From the NCBI GenBank assembly GCA_030248065.1, contig JASAMV010003137.1, positions 33,035-97,034 on the forward strand: a DNA stretch of 64,000 bases, read 5' to 3'. This DNA is from Rhynchonema sp. JSB1_4. Taxonomy: Eukaryota; Nematoda; Chromadorea; Monhysterida; Xyalidae. Below the pieces are notes generated by a model. That model had not been told where the DNA came from. It made no database searches and saw nothing but the letters and a program-made list of their open reading frames with translations. Below are positions 35,133 to 46,033 of this stretch, piece after piece. The first letter of the stretch is position 1; every line of letters starts with the position of its first letter. The position numbers were made by a program, and so were the translations under genes.

Positions 35133-36380
35133 TATTCAACGTCCCGAAAAAAGTGCCCAAATTATCGGGCGGAGACCTGTAGTTTCTGAAGCAGTTCGAT
35201 GACGGCTGGTTGGTCGATGAGTTTCCTGACGGTACAACCACGAAGGAGCCAGACATCATAATTGGGATTGACTATTTCAGGCAGTTCATTTTGCCCGATA
35301 AAACAGTGAAGTTGCCCTCGGGTCTGCTGTTAGTTCACACGACTTTGGGTCCGATTCTGACCGGAGCATAATATTCGTCCGAAATAGTTATGCAGACAGC
35401 ACACAAATGTGCTGACAAGACCAACCGAAGAAGAAATGTTTGTGTTATCGGAGCCGAACCCAACGAAACCACGTTTGAGCGAATAGTCGTTGTGGGCACT
35501 TGACCTGATTGGCATTCATGATGACCCACTTGAAGTGCAAGATGAGAAAGCACTTCAAAAATTTCGTGACACGATGAAAATTCTGCCGACCGGTGCAATT
35601 GAACATTTGAAAAGTCAAGGAAAGAAATTGGGAGCCAACGAAGAATTGAGGCAAGCCATTGACGGTGTCCGTGAAACGTATGAACAAGAAGCGTTCATTG
35701 AAGAAGCACCAGAAGTACCGGACGGTCCAGTGTCGTACCACAGCTGGAGTTGCGTTCACACTCCGGAGAAGGAAACGAGAAAAGGCTGAATTGTAAGCAA
35801 TGGTTCGTTGAAGGCGGGAAAAGATGACAAAAGCATCAATGACGCTATGTGTCGTGGTACTGTCGATTTGCCGAACATGTGCTGATTGTTGTTGAAATTT
35901 CGCACATTCAAATACCATATTGTGGCAATATGGTATTTGAATACCACATTCAGATACCGAATTGGAATCGTTGCGCTTCATGCTTGAATGAGAAAAGAAC
36001 GAAGCTTGCGTCTGAGATTTGTAAGCACATGTACGTTGAGAATCTCGCGTATGGACATGACACAGAAGAGGAGGTGCTGGAAACGTACAAGTATTCGACG
36101 AAAGTGTTCTCCGAGCACAACATGGTGATCAGACAATTCGCTTGCAATTCAGTTTGGTTCATGAGACAAATACCAGAGGCTGACAAAATGAAGACGGAGA
36201 ATATGAAAACGTTGGGTGTGAGAACCGGCTACGAGAAGGACGAGTTGAGTTTCGCGAAGCCGAAAAAAGTGAACTACGATGTTGACGTGACGAAAGCATA
36301 TGTGTTGAGCGTGTATGCATGGTTGTTTGATGTTCCTGGCTTACTCGCTCCAGTTCAGTTGAAAGCAAAGTTGTTCCTGT
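35133..36380 (+). pseudogene. BEL/Pao protease end and reverse transcriptase, internally deleted
   Basis: After the MITE the DUF1758-like end is visible (DIIIGIDYF, LPSGLLLVHTTLGP). The polymerase starts with a WALDLIGI block (35490), then a KAGKDDKSINDAMCRG block (35795-35860). Between about 35890 and 35945 a perfect 15-bp hairpin replaces the palm region, and the frame resumes just before HMYVENLAYG, where the YVDD catalytic motif has become YVEN. The first catalytic aspartate block is absent. Confidence 0.82.
35908..35940. repeat. Perfect 15-bp hairpin at a deletion junction
   Basis: TCAAATACCATATTG and its exact complement are separated by TGG. Direct copies of AATACCA(C/T)ATT continue to about 35960. 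It lies where the polymerase core is missing. Confidence 0.85.
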
Positions 36381-37062
36381 AAAAGTTGCACGCAAATAAA
36401 TTTGGGTGGAATGTGCCGTTGCCACAAGATTTCGTCGATAAGTGGCTACAAATCGAAAGTGACTTTATGTTGGTCATACCGTCAGTGTGCCACGCTACAT
36501 TGGCACCACTGCCAATTCATCGGTTCAGTTGCATGTTTTTGTTGATGCAATGAGTCGTGCGTTCGCTGCGTTTGTGTACGTTCGAGTGACAAACGGTGGC
36601 GTGAATCGAGTGTTCTTGTTTTCTGTAAATGTCGCGTGAAACCGAAGAGTCAAAACAGCTTAGTTCCGCATCCTCAGCTGATGTCGATGAAAATTGGAGC
36701 AAGATCGCTCAAATTCAACCAGCTGAATTTGCCGAATGTGACGAAGCCGGTTGCGCATTGCGATTCGTAAGTTGTATTGTCGGGGTCGTTCAGTGAAGTC
36801 GGTGAAACTGTTTGTGGATCGTGCTTTAGCTAAAATTCGTGAAGTGGACTGTGACTTCCGCTACATCAACACCAAAATGAATCCAGCTGATGTAACACTA
36901 CGAGGCTGCAGTTTGGCTGAACTCAAAGCGAATCGTTTGTGGTGGCATGGGTCACAGTTCCTAACCAAAGACGAATCTGCATGGCCTATATCGGAAGGCA
37001 GGCAGCCAATTACTGTCGATGAGCTGAAACGTATTCGTGAAGAAACCGAGAAACAAAATTAG
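36381..37062 (+). pseudogene. BEL/Pao RNase H / connector region
   Basis: Fragments in several frames; the clearest is the plus-strand frame ending at 37062 with NPADVTLRGCS and LWWHGSQFL, which corresponds to the conserved NPADxxTRG..LWWxGPxWL block of BEL/Pao. Confidence 0.75.
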
Positions 37063-38110
37063 TCTGTGAATATTTTCCACGCGACAGACAAAGCTCAGTG
37101 TAACGTTCAAAAGGTTCAGTTCGTAAAATCGGTTGGTTATGACGACTGTACACGTTCTGCGTCATCTCAAGGCTCGTGTGTTGTCAAAATTGTCGGCTGA
37201 AACGTTGTAAGGGCAAGATTTGCTTGAACGAGTCAAGCAAACAGTGAAAGAAAAAGACTACCAAAGAAGTGACGTTGGCCAAAGTGTACATCGAACGCGA
37301 AGTGCAAAAAAAGAAACGCATTCGAAGCGTTGCGCACAGGCAAAGGCAAACGCAATCAACTAGTCGAACAGTTCGGTATGTATGTCGATCAAAACGGTGT
37401 GTTGCCTTCGAAAAGTCTATGAACAAATGCATCATGATTCGAAGACACCCGTGAAGGTTGGGAATGCGTTGTTGTCATATGTTTTACGAGCGGATCAGTG
37501 CATCTGGAGACAGACATTGATTTGTCAACTGACAAATGTCTCCTTGTGCTGCGACGTTTCATTGCTCGAAGAGAAAAACCAAAACATTTGTACAGCGACA
37601 ATGCCACGCACTTCCAATTGTTGAAGAAGATTCTGAATGAAAATTGGCTAAATAACGCAGACAACGATGAATATCTCGATTATCGGGCCAAGAAAGAAAT
37701 CGAATGGTGCATGCAAACACCGCTGAGTCCATGGAAAGGCGGCATGTTTGAACGAATGATTGGCATAAGAGAATGAAGCGAATGATCAAGGCAGCTGTTG
37801 GCAAACTATTGCTGACGCTGGAAGAGTTCCAAACTGTGCTGTGTGAGGTCGAAGCGATGATGAATTCGAGACCGTTGACATATTTGTATTAGGACAACGA
37901 GTCGTTCCAAGTGTTGCGTCCGATTGATTTCCTGGCACCTCGCGAAGACGAGAGTGACGATTCTGACAACGAAGAAGACGAAATGTCAACCGAAGTGATT
38001 GTGAAAAGGAATTTGGCTGAGCAATCAAACTGCCTCGATCGTGCATGGAAAGTTGGAAAGCACTACCGAATATCTGACAAGTTTGAGAGAACGCTACAAG
38101 TCGAGTATTG
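37063..38110 (+). pseudogene. BEL/Pao integrase
   Basis: A catalytic-core frame at 37498-37776 shows HLETDIDLSTDKCLLVLRRF, SDNATHF (second catalytic Asp region) and PWKGGMFERMIG (Glu region). The upstream zinc-binding part is frameshifted, with only EQFGMYVDQNGV-like remains near 37365. A stop after NSRPLTYLY (37891) precedes an acidic insert and the end of the domain. Confidence 0.82.
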
Positions 38111-38472
38111 ATCAGCCCAGGGGAGCTGTCAATATGAAACCGCAAGTTGGTGATGTCGTATTGCTGGACGATGGTAATGTGCCCAGAGGATGTTGGCGAT
38201 TGGCGCGGATCGTTCGTTTGTTCCATGGTGATGACGGGGAATGTCGTTCAGCTCAAGTCGTTGTATCGAATTACAACTTGTTGAAGCGATCAATCAGCAG
38301 GCTGATCCCCCTTGAACTGCACGAATACAAAACAGAGCAGACGGAAGACGAACGTGCTGTTTCGCAAGTCGAGAAGTCAAGTGAGTCGGAGGCACAACCG
38401 TTGCGTCGTATGGAGCGGTTGAAGGCCAAATCCAATGCCGTGCAGACGTCATTTACTCTCAAGGGGGAGTGA
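38041..38472 (+). pseudogene. BEL/Pao C-terminal domain (DUF5641-like)
   Basis: An intact 144-codon stretch contains VGDVVLLDDGNVPRGCWRLA, the beta-rich element typical of BEL/Pao integrase C-termini, and a positively charged tail to a stop at 38470-38472. Confidence 0.8.
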
Positions 38473-38823
38473 ATGGCGTTATTCTTTGTTTGCCAGTTCG
38501 CTGTTTGGGTAACTTCATGCATCGTACTATGTGCTTATCGTATTGTATCGCATCGTATCGTGTTCTACGTCAATTTCGCAACTCGTCGTATCTACAGTGT
38601 TGGCCTTATCATCCGTGCTTATCCAGTTCTACGTCGAGGCTTATCCATTTGTACGTCTACAACTAACGAACAGTCCATTAAAAAAAGAAAGAAAGCATGG
38701 AAACTTGAATGAAAAAAGACTCTGACGAAGAAAGAAAATGGGATATTGGACAGAACTTTTATTGATCTATTGAAATTGACTTTTTCAGAGTATAATTTAG
38801 AATCATTCTTCTGAAGGGGAGGA

Positions 38824-39030
38824 TGTAGCGACAAATCCCCATGTGGCCTTGGAAGCAAAGCAGTTTAACGTGACTTTACCAAACATTACATGATTCATTG
38901 TATTTTGTCTACACGCACAGTACCAGCTAATATCCTGAATGCTTGCGCTTGTGAGCTTCAGAGTTGGCTACGTGGCTTACGTGTGCCTTTAGAATAAAGT
39001 GTGTCATGAAGCAAAGACAGGTTCACATTA
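38824..39030 (+). mobile_element. BEL/Pao 3' LTR (approximate end)
   Basis: A purine tract (GAAGGGGAGGA, 38813-38823) is followed by TGTAGCGACAAATCCCC, a typical BEL LTR start. An AATAAA signal lies near 38994. The end is not certain because no 5' LTR survives for comparison. Confidence 0.6.
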
Positions 39031-39229
39031 AGATTTGTCGATATACGGTGAGTAATAAGTCTTTGACAAGTGTTGGACAAAAAAAATGATTTACCTTGAA
39101 AATCAGGGCTCTTTTTTGAAAAGTTAGGGAAAGTCAAGGAATATCAGGATTTAAAAAATGCTGAAGTCGACTTAAATAAAACTCCTTCATTTTCTTAATA
39201 TAAACGCCGCCGTTTCTTGCCCAACCCTG

Positions 39230-39278
39230 TGCATCGCCATCACATTGGGCAGGAAAGCCAAGAGCCCGATATAGCGAA
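39230..39278 (-). CDS. Host gene exon, proximal part split by the 9.5-kb insertion
   Basis: On the minus strand, acceptor ATCATTTTAG precedes an open segment (RYIGLLAFLPNVMAMH). Removing one copy of the 8-bp duplication and the insertion puts it in frame with the long frame at 29704. This shows the insertion lies inside a coding exon of about 440 bp. An upstream open stretch near 39290-39480 may be an earlier exon, but no donor supports it. Confidence 0.6.
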
Positions 39279-39720
39279 CTAAAATGATTCAGAGAGTGTC
39301 ACCCTTGCTGAATATTTTCTAGAGATGGACAGCAAACAGCTTCTAAATCCGAATCTTCTCAACATTTTATTGCTCCTTTCCGAACATGGATTACGCTTGC
39401 CTAGAATTTCAATGCTTTGTGAGGCACTATGAAGTTTTAAAAGGTGACAAATATTATTTAACGGCTTCTGCTTAAGCCTATGAATGAAGTGGACACCGTT
39501 TGTGGAAAGCGTAGCAGATGTATATCAAAGCACGTCGACCTTATGTATTATATCTCTTTGAGCAATAAAACGTTACCACTGCAAGATAAAGGTAAAACAG
39601 CCGTTCTTGGCATTCTTGGACCATGCCGTATCACTCTGAACTCTCAGACACGAGTTACTGTAGCCACGTCTCGTGTCGTATGAAATAGCCAAGATCAAAA
39701 AACATTTCACAGCAAAAAAA

Positions 39721-39854
39721 CGATGTTTATGCTTGTTTACGCTTGTTTACGTCTGTTTACGCTGGGGGTGTTTCCGCAAATGTTTACGCTTGAAAAACCG
39801 ACGTAGACATTTCCAACCGCATTTTGAAGCTGGGATTCCAGCGTAAACATCGCC
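39721..39854. repeat. Small inverted repeat, GTTTACGCTTG-rich
   Basis: CGATGTTTATGCTTG at the left and CCAGCGTAAACATCG at the right are inverted; TGTTTACG(C/T)(T/C)TG recurs several times between. Probably a short MITE. Confidence 0.5.
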
Positions 39855-40459
39855 AGTTATTCATGACGTTTAAAGTATGCAGTTAAGTACACATTTCAAT
39901 AGTTTTTTGCTGTTGGCGTATCTTTTGTAGCCCGCGCAATATATTTTACAACATTGGTCCATTCATAACGTCCATACCTTGCGTTTGCTGATGACGCAGA
40001 GCAAATTAAACTGGGAACTACCGTACTGTAGGTTGTTACGGATGAGGCTAGCGGTGACCGCACAAATGCACAAAAATGCACGACATAGAAACAAGTATTT
40101 AATAGCTGTGAACAGCACCTTGCTGAAGGCGGTAGCAACCACAACCAGACGCAAAACTGCCGGGCCAGTCGATGAAACATCAGCCAGGGCAGAGCAAAAG
40201 TTATTTCACACAAAGGTGAAACGTTACACACACTGTGCGCTATCGCTCAACGTAAAGCCCTATTATGCACAACATGTTCATGTTAGACTTGGGTGGATGC
40301 GATTTGGCAAGGCCGATCTCAAAATCGAGCAAAAGCATTTCCCAAGTTGCTGAAGATTCCAATAACACACTTAAAGCATTACACTTGCTACTAACTACGC
40401 TGCAGTAACCGCCTGTTCAGGAAAGATCTTGATCGCTGCGCATGCACGGCTCAGGGCAC
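39855..40459. other. No gene recognised
   Basis: Opposing frames at 39896-40231 and 39979-40353 overlap each other and show no family motif. Nothing else supported. Confidence 0.35.
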
Positions 40460-42330
40460 TGACGAGGTAGAAACAAGCATCAATGTGTCGCGGCACCAAC
40501 ACACGGGGACCGATTAATTGATGCTATTTTTGTGCCAAAATCGCTGAAAAATGTCAAATCCGATGTGTTGCCTTCAATTGAGGCTGTTCACGCAATGACG
40601 TCGGTCACGTGCTCAATCCCGGGTACAATCGATCCGGTCAGACCCATTCCAGGCCGGCGATGGCAATACAAAAAGGCTAATCTGCCCTTGTACCACCAAT
40701 TGCTGACCGAATATAACATGCCGCTGCTCGTGTCGTCGGCCGAAACTGCCGATGATGCGTGGACTGCGGTTCGTGACTGCGACCTGTGTGCCTATGTGCC
40801 CAGTAGGCAATCCCCCATCCGGACACAGCATTGAAACGCGGCAAATTCGAGCCTTGGGTCAATGGTCGGCTCAGGGGTCTGCTCAACGCAAAGAAGAAGA
40901 CCTACTCCAAACGTCATCTATCCGATCGGCATTTCACCGTCTTTTCCGCCCTGCGCAGCAAATGCGCATCGTTGTGCACGAAGGCACACGACCGTGACCT
41001 GGACACAAAATACGGCGATGTGTCACAGCGGGAATTCTGGCGTAACTTTGATGCTGAAACGAAGAAGAACAAGGAGGTTGAACGGACCGTGCTGGACAAC
41101 AATGGCATGTGTTTGGCTGATTCAGGGGCTAAAGCTGGCGCTTTTGCAAAAACAATTTTATTCCGTTTGGAACACAAATAATGTTGCTGATGTGCTTTCT
41201 AGTCTTGATGTCTCTGATGACGATGGATTCGATGATTATGATGATTATGTTTCTGTTTGTGACGTGCCATTTGTTCGTTTCTGTCTGCACCATATGGGCA
41301 TGCACAAGTCGAGTGGTATTGATGTGCCATTATTGAAAATGTCTGTTGATTTTGTTGCACCTGCATTGCGCATTTTATTCCATCGCTGTGTACGTGAATA
41401 TTCCATTCCTTTGGAATGGAAGACATCCATTGTGGTCCCAATTCCAAAAACGCCATCTACTAATTCGGTGTCCCAATATCGTCCAATCAGTTTGTTGCCA
41501 GTTTGTGAGAAATTCTTTGAAAAGTTTTTGTGCTGTCTAATTCGACCGTATAGTATTCCTAAATTGTCAAGTGCTCACTTTGGTTTCCGTTCTGGTAGTG
41601 CCTGCACCGATGCACTCAATTATTTCAATGACTGTGTTACACGTGGTTAGGACGCCAGTCCCTCTGTTGTCGCTGCCTATTTTGATTGTAGCAAGGCCTT
41701 TGACAAGGTGGCACACAATTTGTTGCTCAAAGTCTTGCGCGACGAGTACGGCCTGCCTGTTGGTCTCATCAAACTATTACAGAATTACTTCTCTGACCGA
41801 CAACAGGTCGTGCGCGTTGACGGTGTCCTGTCCCAATCTCTGCCTGTTCTCAGTGGCGTAGCGCAAGGCTCAATCTTGGGCCCAAATTTCTTCACTGCCC
41901 TAATTGACCTTGTGCAGCGCGCTGACATGTCACCAAACACCAAATTGGTCGGCTTTGCCGACGATTTGGCACTTGTGCACACTCTAACACCACCACATTT
42001 CTGTCCTGATGACCTGCAGTCTGATGTGAACAAGGTTGTCGACTTGTAATCGTCGTCTGATTCTCATGCACAAATATGTTCGTGGTGTTCGTCACATTCC
42101 ACCTGAATGCATAACTTTTGTCTCACAATCCGGTCAACACGCTCAAATCACCCACTGGCTTTAACTGTCACCAATTCCAAGTTTGATGTCACACGCAAAA
42201 GTGCACTTAACACAGCTGCACTGTCATTCAGTGCTTTACCGAGTGAAGTTGTTCGTCTATCAATCGGAAAATTCAAACTGGCTGTTTCTAGTGATTATAT
42301 CTTCAATCTTGTTATTGGTAAAGTCTCAAA
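40460..42330 (+). pseudogene. Non-LTR retrotransposon, 5'-truncated, CR1/Jockey-like
   Basis: Starts within the endonuclease C-terminus (DRLIDAIFVPKS, aligned with DV-type residues at 7580 in the other copy). A linker frame (FEPWVNGRLRGLL; REFWRNFDAETKK) follows, then the reverse transcriptase: QYRPISLLPV, FGFRSGSACTDAL, a stop at 41648, AAYFDCSKAFDKVAHNLL (catalytic block A), LSGVAQGSILGPNFF, and VGFADDLAL (catalytic FADD). The region after 42046 is frameshifted into HKYVRGVRHIPPE and then an ending with FSALPSEVVRLS. Several frameshifts make it inactive. A TA-flanked MITE sits at its 3' end. Confidence 0.88.
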
Positions 42331-42333
42331 CTA

Positions 42334-42964
42334 TTGGTCGCACAGTGACTATATGAGAATCCATCCCCTTATTTTTCCTGCATCGTCAAGGAGTTTCCTG
42401 CGATTTTTTTCAAAATGAATCAGGTTTTGACAAGGAGTTGTTTTCTCTTTCTTTTCCCGCTTTATTTATCGGGATCGGGAGTGATCAACGTGTGTGTGCG
42501 TATCGCACACATAACCCGTGTAATACGTGGCTACAGTAACCCGAGCCCGAACCATTTCAGTTGCGTGGAATTCAGGGTGAAACTTCTGCACACGTGTGTT
42601 TCTCATTCTTCTCACTGATAAGAATGCAAAGTGCTTGTCAAAACCTGGTTCAATTTGAAAATAATTGCCAAATATCAGCCTTGTCAATGCAGGAAAATTA
42701 GGTTGATGGATTCTCATATAGGGTGGCATTTCCGAAATGGTGTAAAGCTCAGTTGGGTGTAAAGGTCGGTGTAAGCTCGGTCGAAAGCTCGGTCGGTGTC
42801 AGCTCGGTGTAAACATGAAACATTCCACGTTAACAGCAGGCAATGTTTCATGTTTACACCGAGCTGACACCGACCGAGCTTTCGATTGAGCTTACACCGA
42901 CCTTTACACCCAACTCACCTTTACACCGTTTCAAAAATATCACCCATAGTCATTGTGCGACCAA
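42334..42964. mobile_element. TA-flanked MITE, TTGGTCGCACAATGAC family, copy 3
   Basis: TA on both sides (42332-42333 and 42965-42966), ends TTGGTCGCACAGTGAC and GTCATTGTGCGACCAA. A second MITE (42721-42945) is inserted 20 bp inside its right end. The remaining interior is palindromic and nearly the same as 51685-52090. Confidence 0.88.
42721..42945. mobile_element. Fold-back element, GGGTGRYATTTYYGAAAYGG family, copy 2
   Basis: Ends GGGTGGCATTTCCGAAATGG and CCGTTTCAAAAATATCACCC are inverted, with ATA duplicated (42718-42720 and 42946-42948). The empty site is present in the other TTGGTCGCACA copies. Nearly the whole element folds on itself; the arms share AGCTCGGTCGGTGT motifs with 14826-15415. 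Confidence 0.85.
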
Positions 42965-43289
42965 TACAATATCAAAATTACGCGCGAAATTTAATGTGTG
43001 AGTTGTTTTGAGTTGTCACATTTTGGTAAGCGTCTTTATGTTCTATTATTCCAGTCCAATACCTAAATTACACAAGGTGATCCTCATCAGAGTCGTGTAT
43101 TTCACACGTTTTGTTCATCTCATTTCATCTGAGAAATAAAATGTATGTATGTATGTACGTAAACAATGTTTTTTTCGCTGTGTATAGCGCACGTTGTCGC
43201 CGTGTGTCTTTATGTGTTGCTTATCGGCTTCACACGCAAATCACGTAAGACGTGGCAGCAGAAACCCGAACCATTCAGGGTGACACGGT

Positions 43290-43480
43290 ATGGTCTACAT
43301 AGGTCTGCAAAGCACGGCTGGTTTGCCTGGTAAGTATTACAACAGCTCGTGGCAGAACTCACTAGCCAATTTGTTGCTCAGCGAAAATGACAAGAAGATT
43401 ATTGCGGAGAGTGACACATCAAACGATTTGAATGGTAGAGAATGTGCGTCTGAAATCAAGAACACATATGCTGTTTATGG
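43290..43480 (+). CDS. Short ORF of unknown origin (doubtful)
   Basis: A 64-codon segment (for example YYNSSWQNSLANLLL, NDKKIIAESDTSND) is compositionally protein-like and ends where a hAT-type repeat starts at 43481. No splice sites or family are recognised. It could be an exon or a transposon relic. Confidence 0.25.
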
Positions 43481-43790
43481 CAGGGTTAATTAAGAAAACA
43501 GTCGTTAATTTAAAAAAAATTAAAAATGTTTGTTTTGAAAATTTAGATATGCTGTTTTTTAATTAGAAACATGAGTTTTTCGAAAAAAATAAAATCGCCT
43601 GATTCTTCCAAAAATGGCCTTTTTGAGGCATAAGTTGGCTTTTTTTCTGCGATGGACCAATTTTCCCAAAATCGCGCTTGTAAGCCTAGTCTGACCCCCA
43701 AATTGCCTCATAAAGAAGTCGATGGATCTCAGTTTTTTTGAATGATAGGTCAGTGTATCCCATACAACTATTGGCGGCAAATCAGCAGGT
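43481..43790. mobile_element. hAT-type fragment (CAGGGTTAATTAAG), left part
   Basis: Colinear with 25529-26080 but without the hairpin MITE. The right end is not present; A/T-rich sequence with ATAGTATATA repeats follows to 43920. Confidence 0.65.
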
Positions 43791-44323
43791 TTTGAGCGTC
43801 AACCTTCAACAATTGTGACACCTTGGTTGTTGCTTAGCCAATGTATAGTATATAGAAAAATATCGCATAGTATAGTATATAAAAAATAGTACAGTATATA
43901 GAAAAATATTCCAGTCAGCATTGTTGGTTGCCACATCGTTGAATTTACAGCGAGCTGACGAGGTCAAAAAGCGACAGCAAACCTGTGCGGGCTTCGAACT
44001 GATACCTGACGGTCTTGTTTTGTTTGTGCAACACACAAAGCGGTACAGTGCACAGACTGTTTAGTTGCCCCATATAGAAAGGCCGGTGATAAAATAGATC
44101 ACAAATTGTCAAAAGTAATTAATGCCAGCAAACTCAACCAACCACTCAGCGTCGAGCCACTCATACATTTGACTCGCATACTTTCTCCGTCGTGAATGAT
44201 GTCTCGTTCGCCCGGCCAGTCAACTCTTGCAGGAAGATTCTTCGGTTTTAGACAACCTGTAGCACTTTGTTTTGCAGTCTGTCGTCATGCAGCCAATTTT
44301 TGCAGACAGATCATTAACTAAAC

Positions 44324-45020
44324 CCACTGGTGCACGCTTTGAACAGGGAGGCCTCTGCAGCTGCATTTTCACGGTTACGACGATAATCTAGGATTGGCTG
44401 GGGATACTCTTTTTTGTCCTTCGTCGTGTTCTCTGGGTTGGCTGGGGTACCAGTCGAGGGCTTGTACTCAACTAATGACAACACACCCTTGTTGCACATT
44501 GCGTTGTGTGACGTGGCATAGTCAACGTCATCTGTGAAATTGGGGCAAAAAAGTAATAAATGATACTTTTTTCTTCCAACTTTAATATGCGACCAACTTG
44601 GCAACGCGGAACCGCCCTGGCATTGAACTTCGACTTGATGGTTATTCTTGATGTAGCTGACGTTCGCCGGCCACACAACGCTTGGAGGTAAGATGTCAGG
44701 TTTGGTGCATCCTTCAAAGATGCGTAAGTGGTACACCATGCATGCAGGAACATGTGTATTATCAAACACGAATAAATATGTAATTAACCGAGACCTGGCT
44801 TGGCTGCATTCGTTCCGTTCTCAGTAAATGATTCACCGGCTATAACCAACTTGCCATTTCTGCAGGTTACACTTTGCGAAGTTTGGCCGTCTGAACATCA
44901 AAAATTTCTTATTTTGAGTTTTATAGTAAGACTGTGCAAGCCAGATAATTTTACCAACGTTAAAGTGTGTATCTGACGTCTCCTCACCCATTTGTATTTT
45001 ATTATCAACCAAACACCTGT
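44324..45020 (-). CDS. Multi-exon secreted-type Cys-module protein (sushi/CCP-like, tentative)
   Basis: Minus strand, at least four exons: 44955-45020 (CLVDNKIQMGEETSD; donor GTAAAA), 44795-44890 (acceptor TTGATGTTCAG; SQSVTCRNGKLVIAGESF; donor GTCTCG), about 44590-44711 (CTKPDILPPSVVWPANVSY and VEVQCQGGSALPSW), and 44324-44531 (acceptor ATTTCACAG; NAMCNKGVLSLVEYKPSTGT). Each exon carries one VxCxxGxL-type core, so the protein is built of repeated Cys-containing modules, as in sushi/CCP proteins of the extracellular space. No signal peptide or transmembrane segment is visible in the part present. Upstream exons are cut off by fold-back transposons at 45.07 kb. Homologous exons occur in both palindrome arms. 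Confidence 0.5.
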
Positions 45021-45064
45021 CTGGATTTCCCCCTTTTTGCAAAAGTTCACCCCTTCAAAGCGAG

Positions 45065-46029
45065 TTCACCCCTTGGTTTGTGACGGCGTTTGTTTTTTTC
45101 CATTTTTCATCAAATGGAAACTAGGTGTGGGAATCTAGATTTTGGAAAAGGAATTGCAAAAAGTTACTTCTTGATGTTTCACGAGGTCCACAAAGTTTTG
45201 CATGAGGTGGAAGGCGAAAAAATTTGAAGCCGGCTTGTGTAAAACGCAGCGGGATCTGAGCTCCAATATTTTCAGTGTTTTCTATTCAGACATTTGTTCG
45301 TTGAGCGTGGTATAAAACTTTTCTTTTACACACACTTTGCATTCGCTAACAAATGGAGATGTGTTTCATATATTAACAAAATCTCACATCACCTAGAAAT
45401 TAAACATGTGCTTTCCTATTTCTGAAACGCAACACAGCTAACACAACGTTTCGGACAACACGCGCAAGTCGACCAATTCCAGCTCGCGCACTCACAGGCG
45501 GGCTGCGTGCTGGGCCAACTTACTGCGTCATTGTGCACGCGCTACCGACTTGCGCATGTTGTCCGACACATTGGGTTAGCTGTGTCCCGGTACAAAAATA
45601 GAAAAGCACGCGTCTAATTCTTATTTTCTGTGAGATTTTGTTGACATATAAAACACATCTCCATTTGTCTCGTAGAAGCTTAAAATTACAACCAAAGAAA
45701 ATTGGCTAAAAAGAGTTGATTTTTTGATTGCTTCGTTTTTCATTCATCGCACACACCGTTTCAGAAGATGTTTCATACCACGTTCAACGAACGTCTGAAA
45801 AGAAAACACTGAAAATATTGGAGCTCAAATCTTGCTGCGTTTAACGCAGGGCGGCTTCAAATTTGTTTTTCGTTTTCCACCTTCTGCAAAACTTTCTTGA
45901 CCTCGTAAAACATCACAAAGCATCTTTTTAAAAATCCAGTGCCAAAATCTAGATTTCCCATGCCTAGTCTCCATTTCATGAAAAAATGGGCCAAAACAAA
46001 CGCCGTCACCAGTCAATTTTATTGTTGCT
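45065..46029. mobile_element. Old fold-back element, abutting a TTAA element
   Basis: The halves are inverted: GTTTGTGACGGCGTTTG near 45077 with CAAACGCCGTCAC near 45998, and AGCTCCAATATTTTCAGTGTTTTC near 45261 with GAAAACACTGAAAATATTGGAGCT near 45802. Similar in layout to 54961-56032. The right end meets TTAA at 46030; the left end is degenerate. Confidence 0.6.
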
Positions 46030-46033
46030 TTAA

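Larger units (their letters stand above)
33015..38472 (+). pseudogene. BEL/Pao retrotransposon gag-pol, decayed
   Basis: Domains appear in canonical BEL/Pao order on the plus strand: gag (DUF1759-like), CCHC knuckle, aspartic protease (DUF1758-like), reverse transcriptase, RNase H/connector, integrase, and the C-terminal DUF5641-like domain. Stops and frameshifts interrupt nearly every domain, an 8-bp-TSD MITE splits the protease, and the catalytic middle of the reverse transcriptase is deleted. The 5' LTR is missing: the element starts abruptly beside the right arm of the fold-back at 32967. A 3' polypurine tract and LTR start follow at 38812-38824. It cannot encode a working product. Confidence 0.9.
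29705..39229. mobile_element. Composite hAT-type insertion, 9.5 kb, in a coding exon
   Basis: Left end CAGGGTTTGGCAAGAA and right end TTCTTGCCCAACCCTG are inverted, and TGCATCGC is duplicated exactly at 29697-29704 and 39230-39237. Both inner flanks share CACCGTATATCGAC(G/A)AATC (near 29972 and, inverted, near 39033), which is probably a subterminal repeat of the hAT element. Its own interior is largely replaced by a 3-kb fold-back element and a decayed BEL/Pao element. No hAT transposase is visible. Confidence 0.85.

Noticed and set aside
33015..38472. Possibility that the BEL/Pao element is intact and active
   Set aside because: Many stops and frameshifts, deleted polymerase core, altered catalytic motif, MITE in the protease and no 5' LTR.
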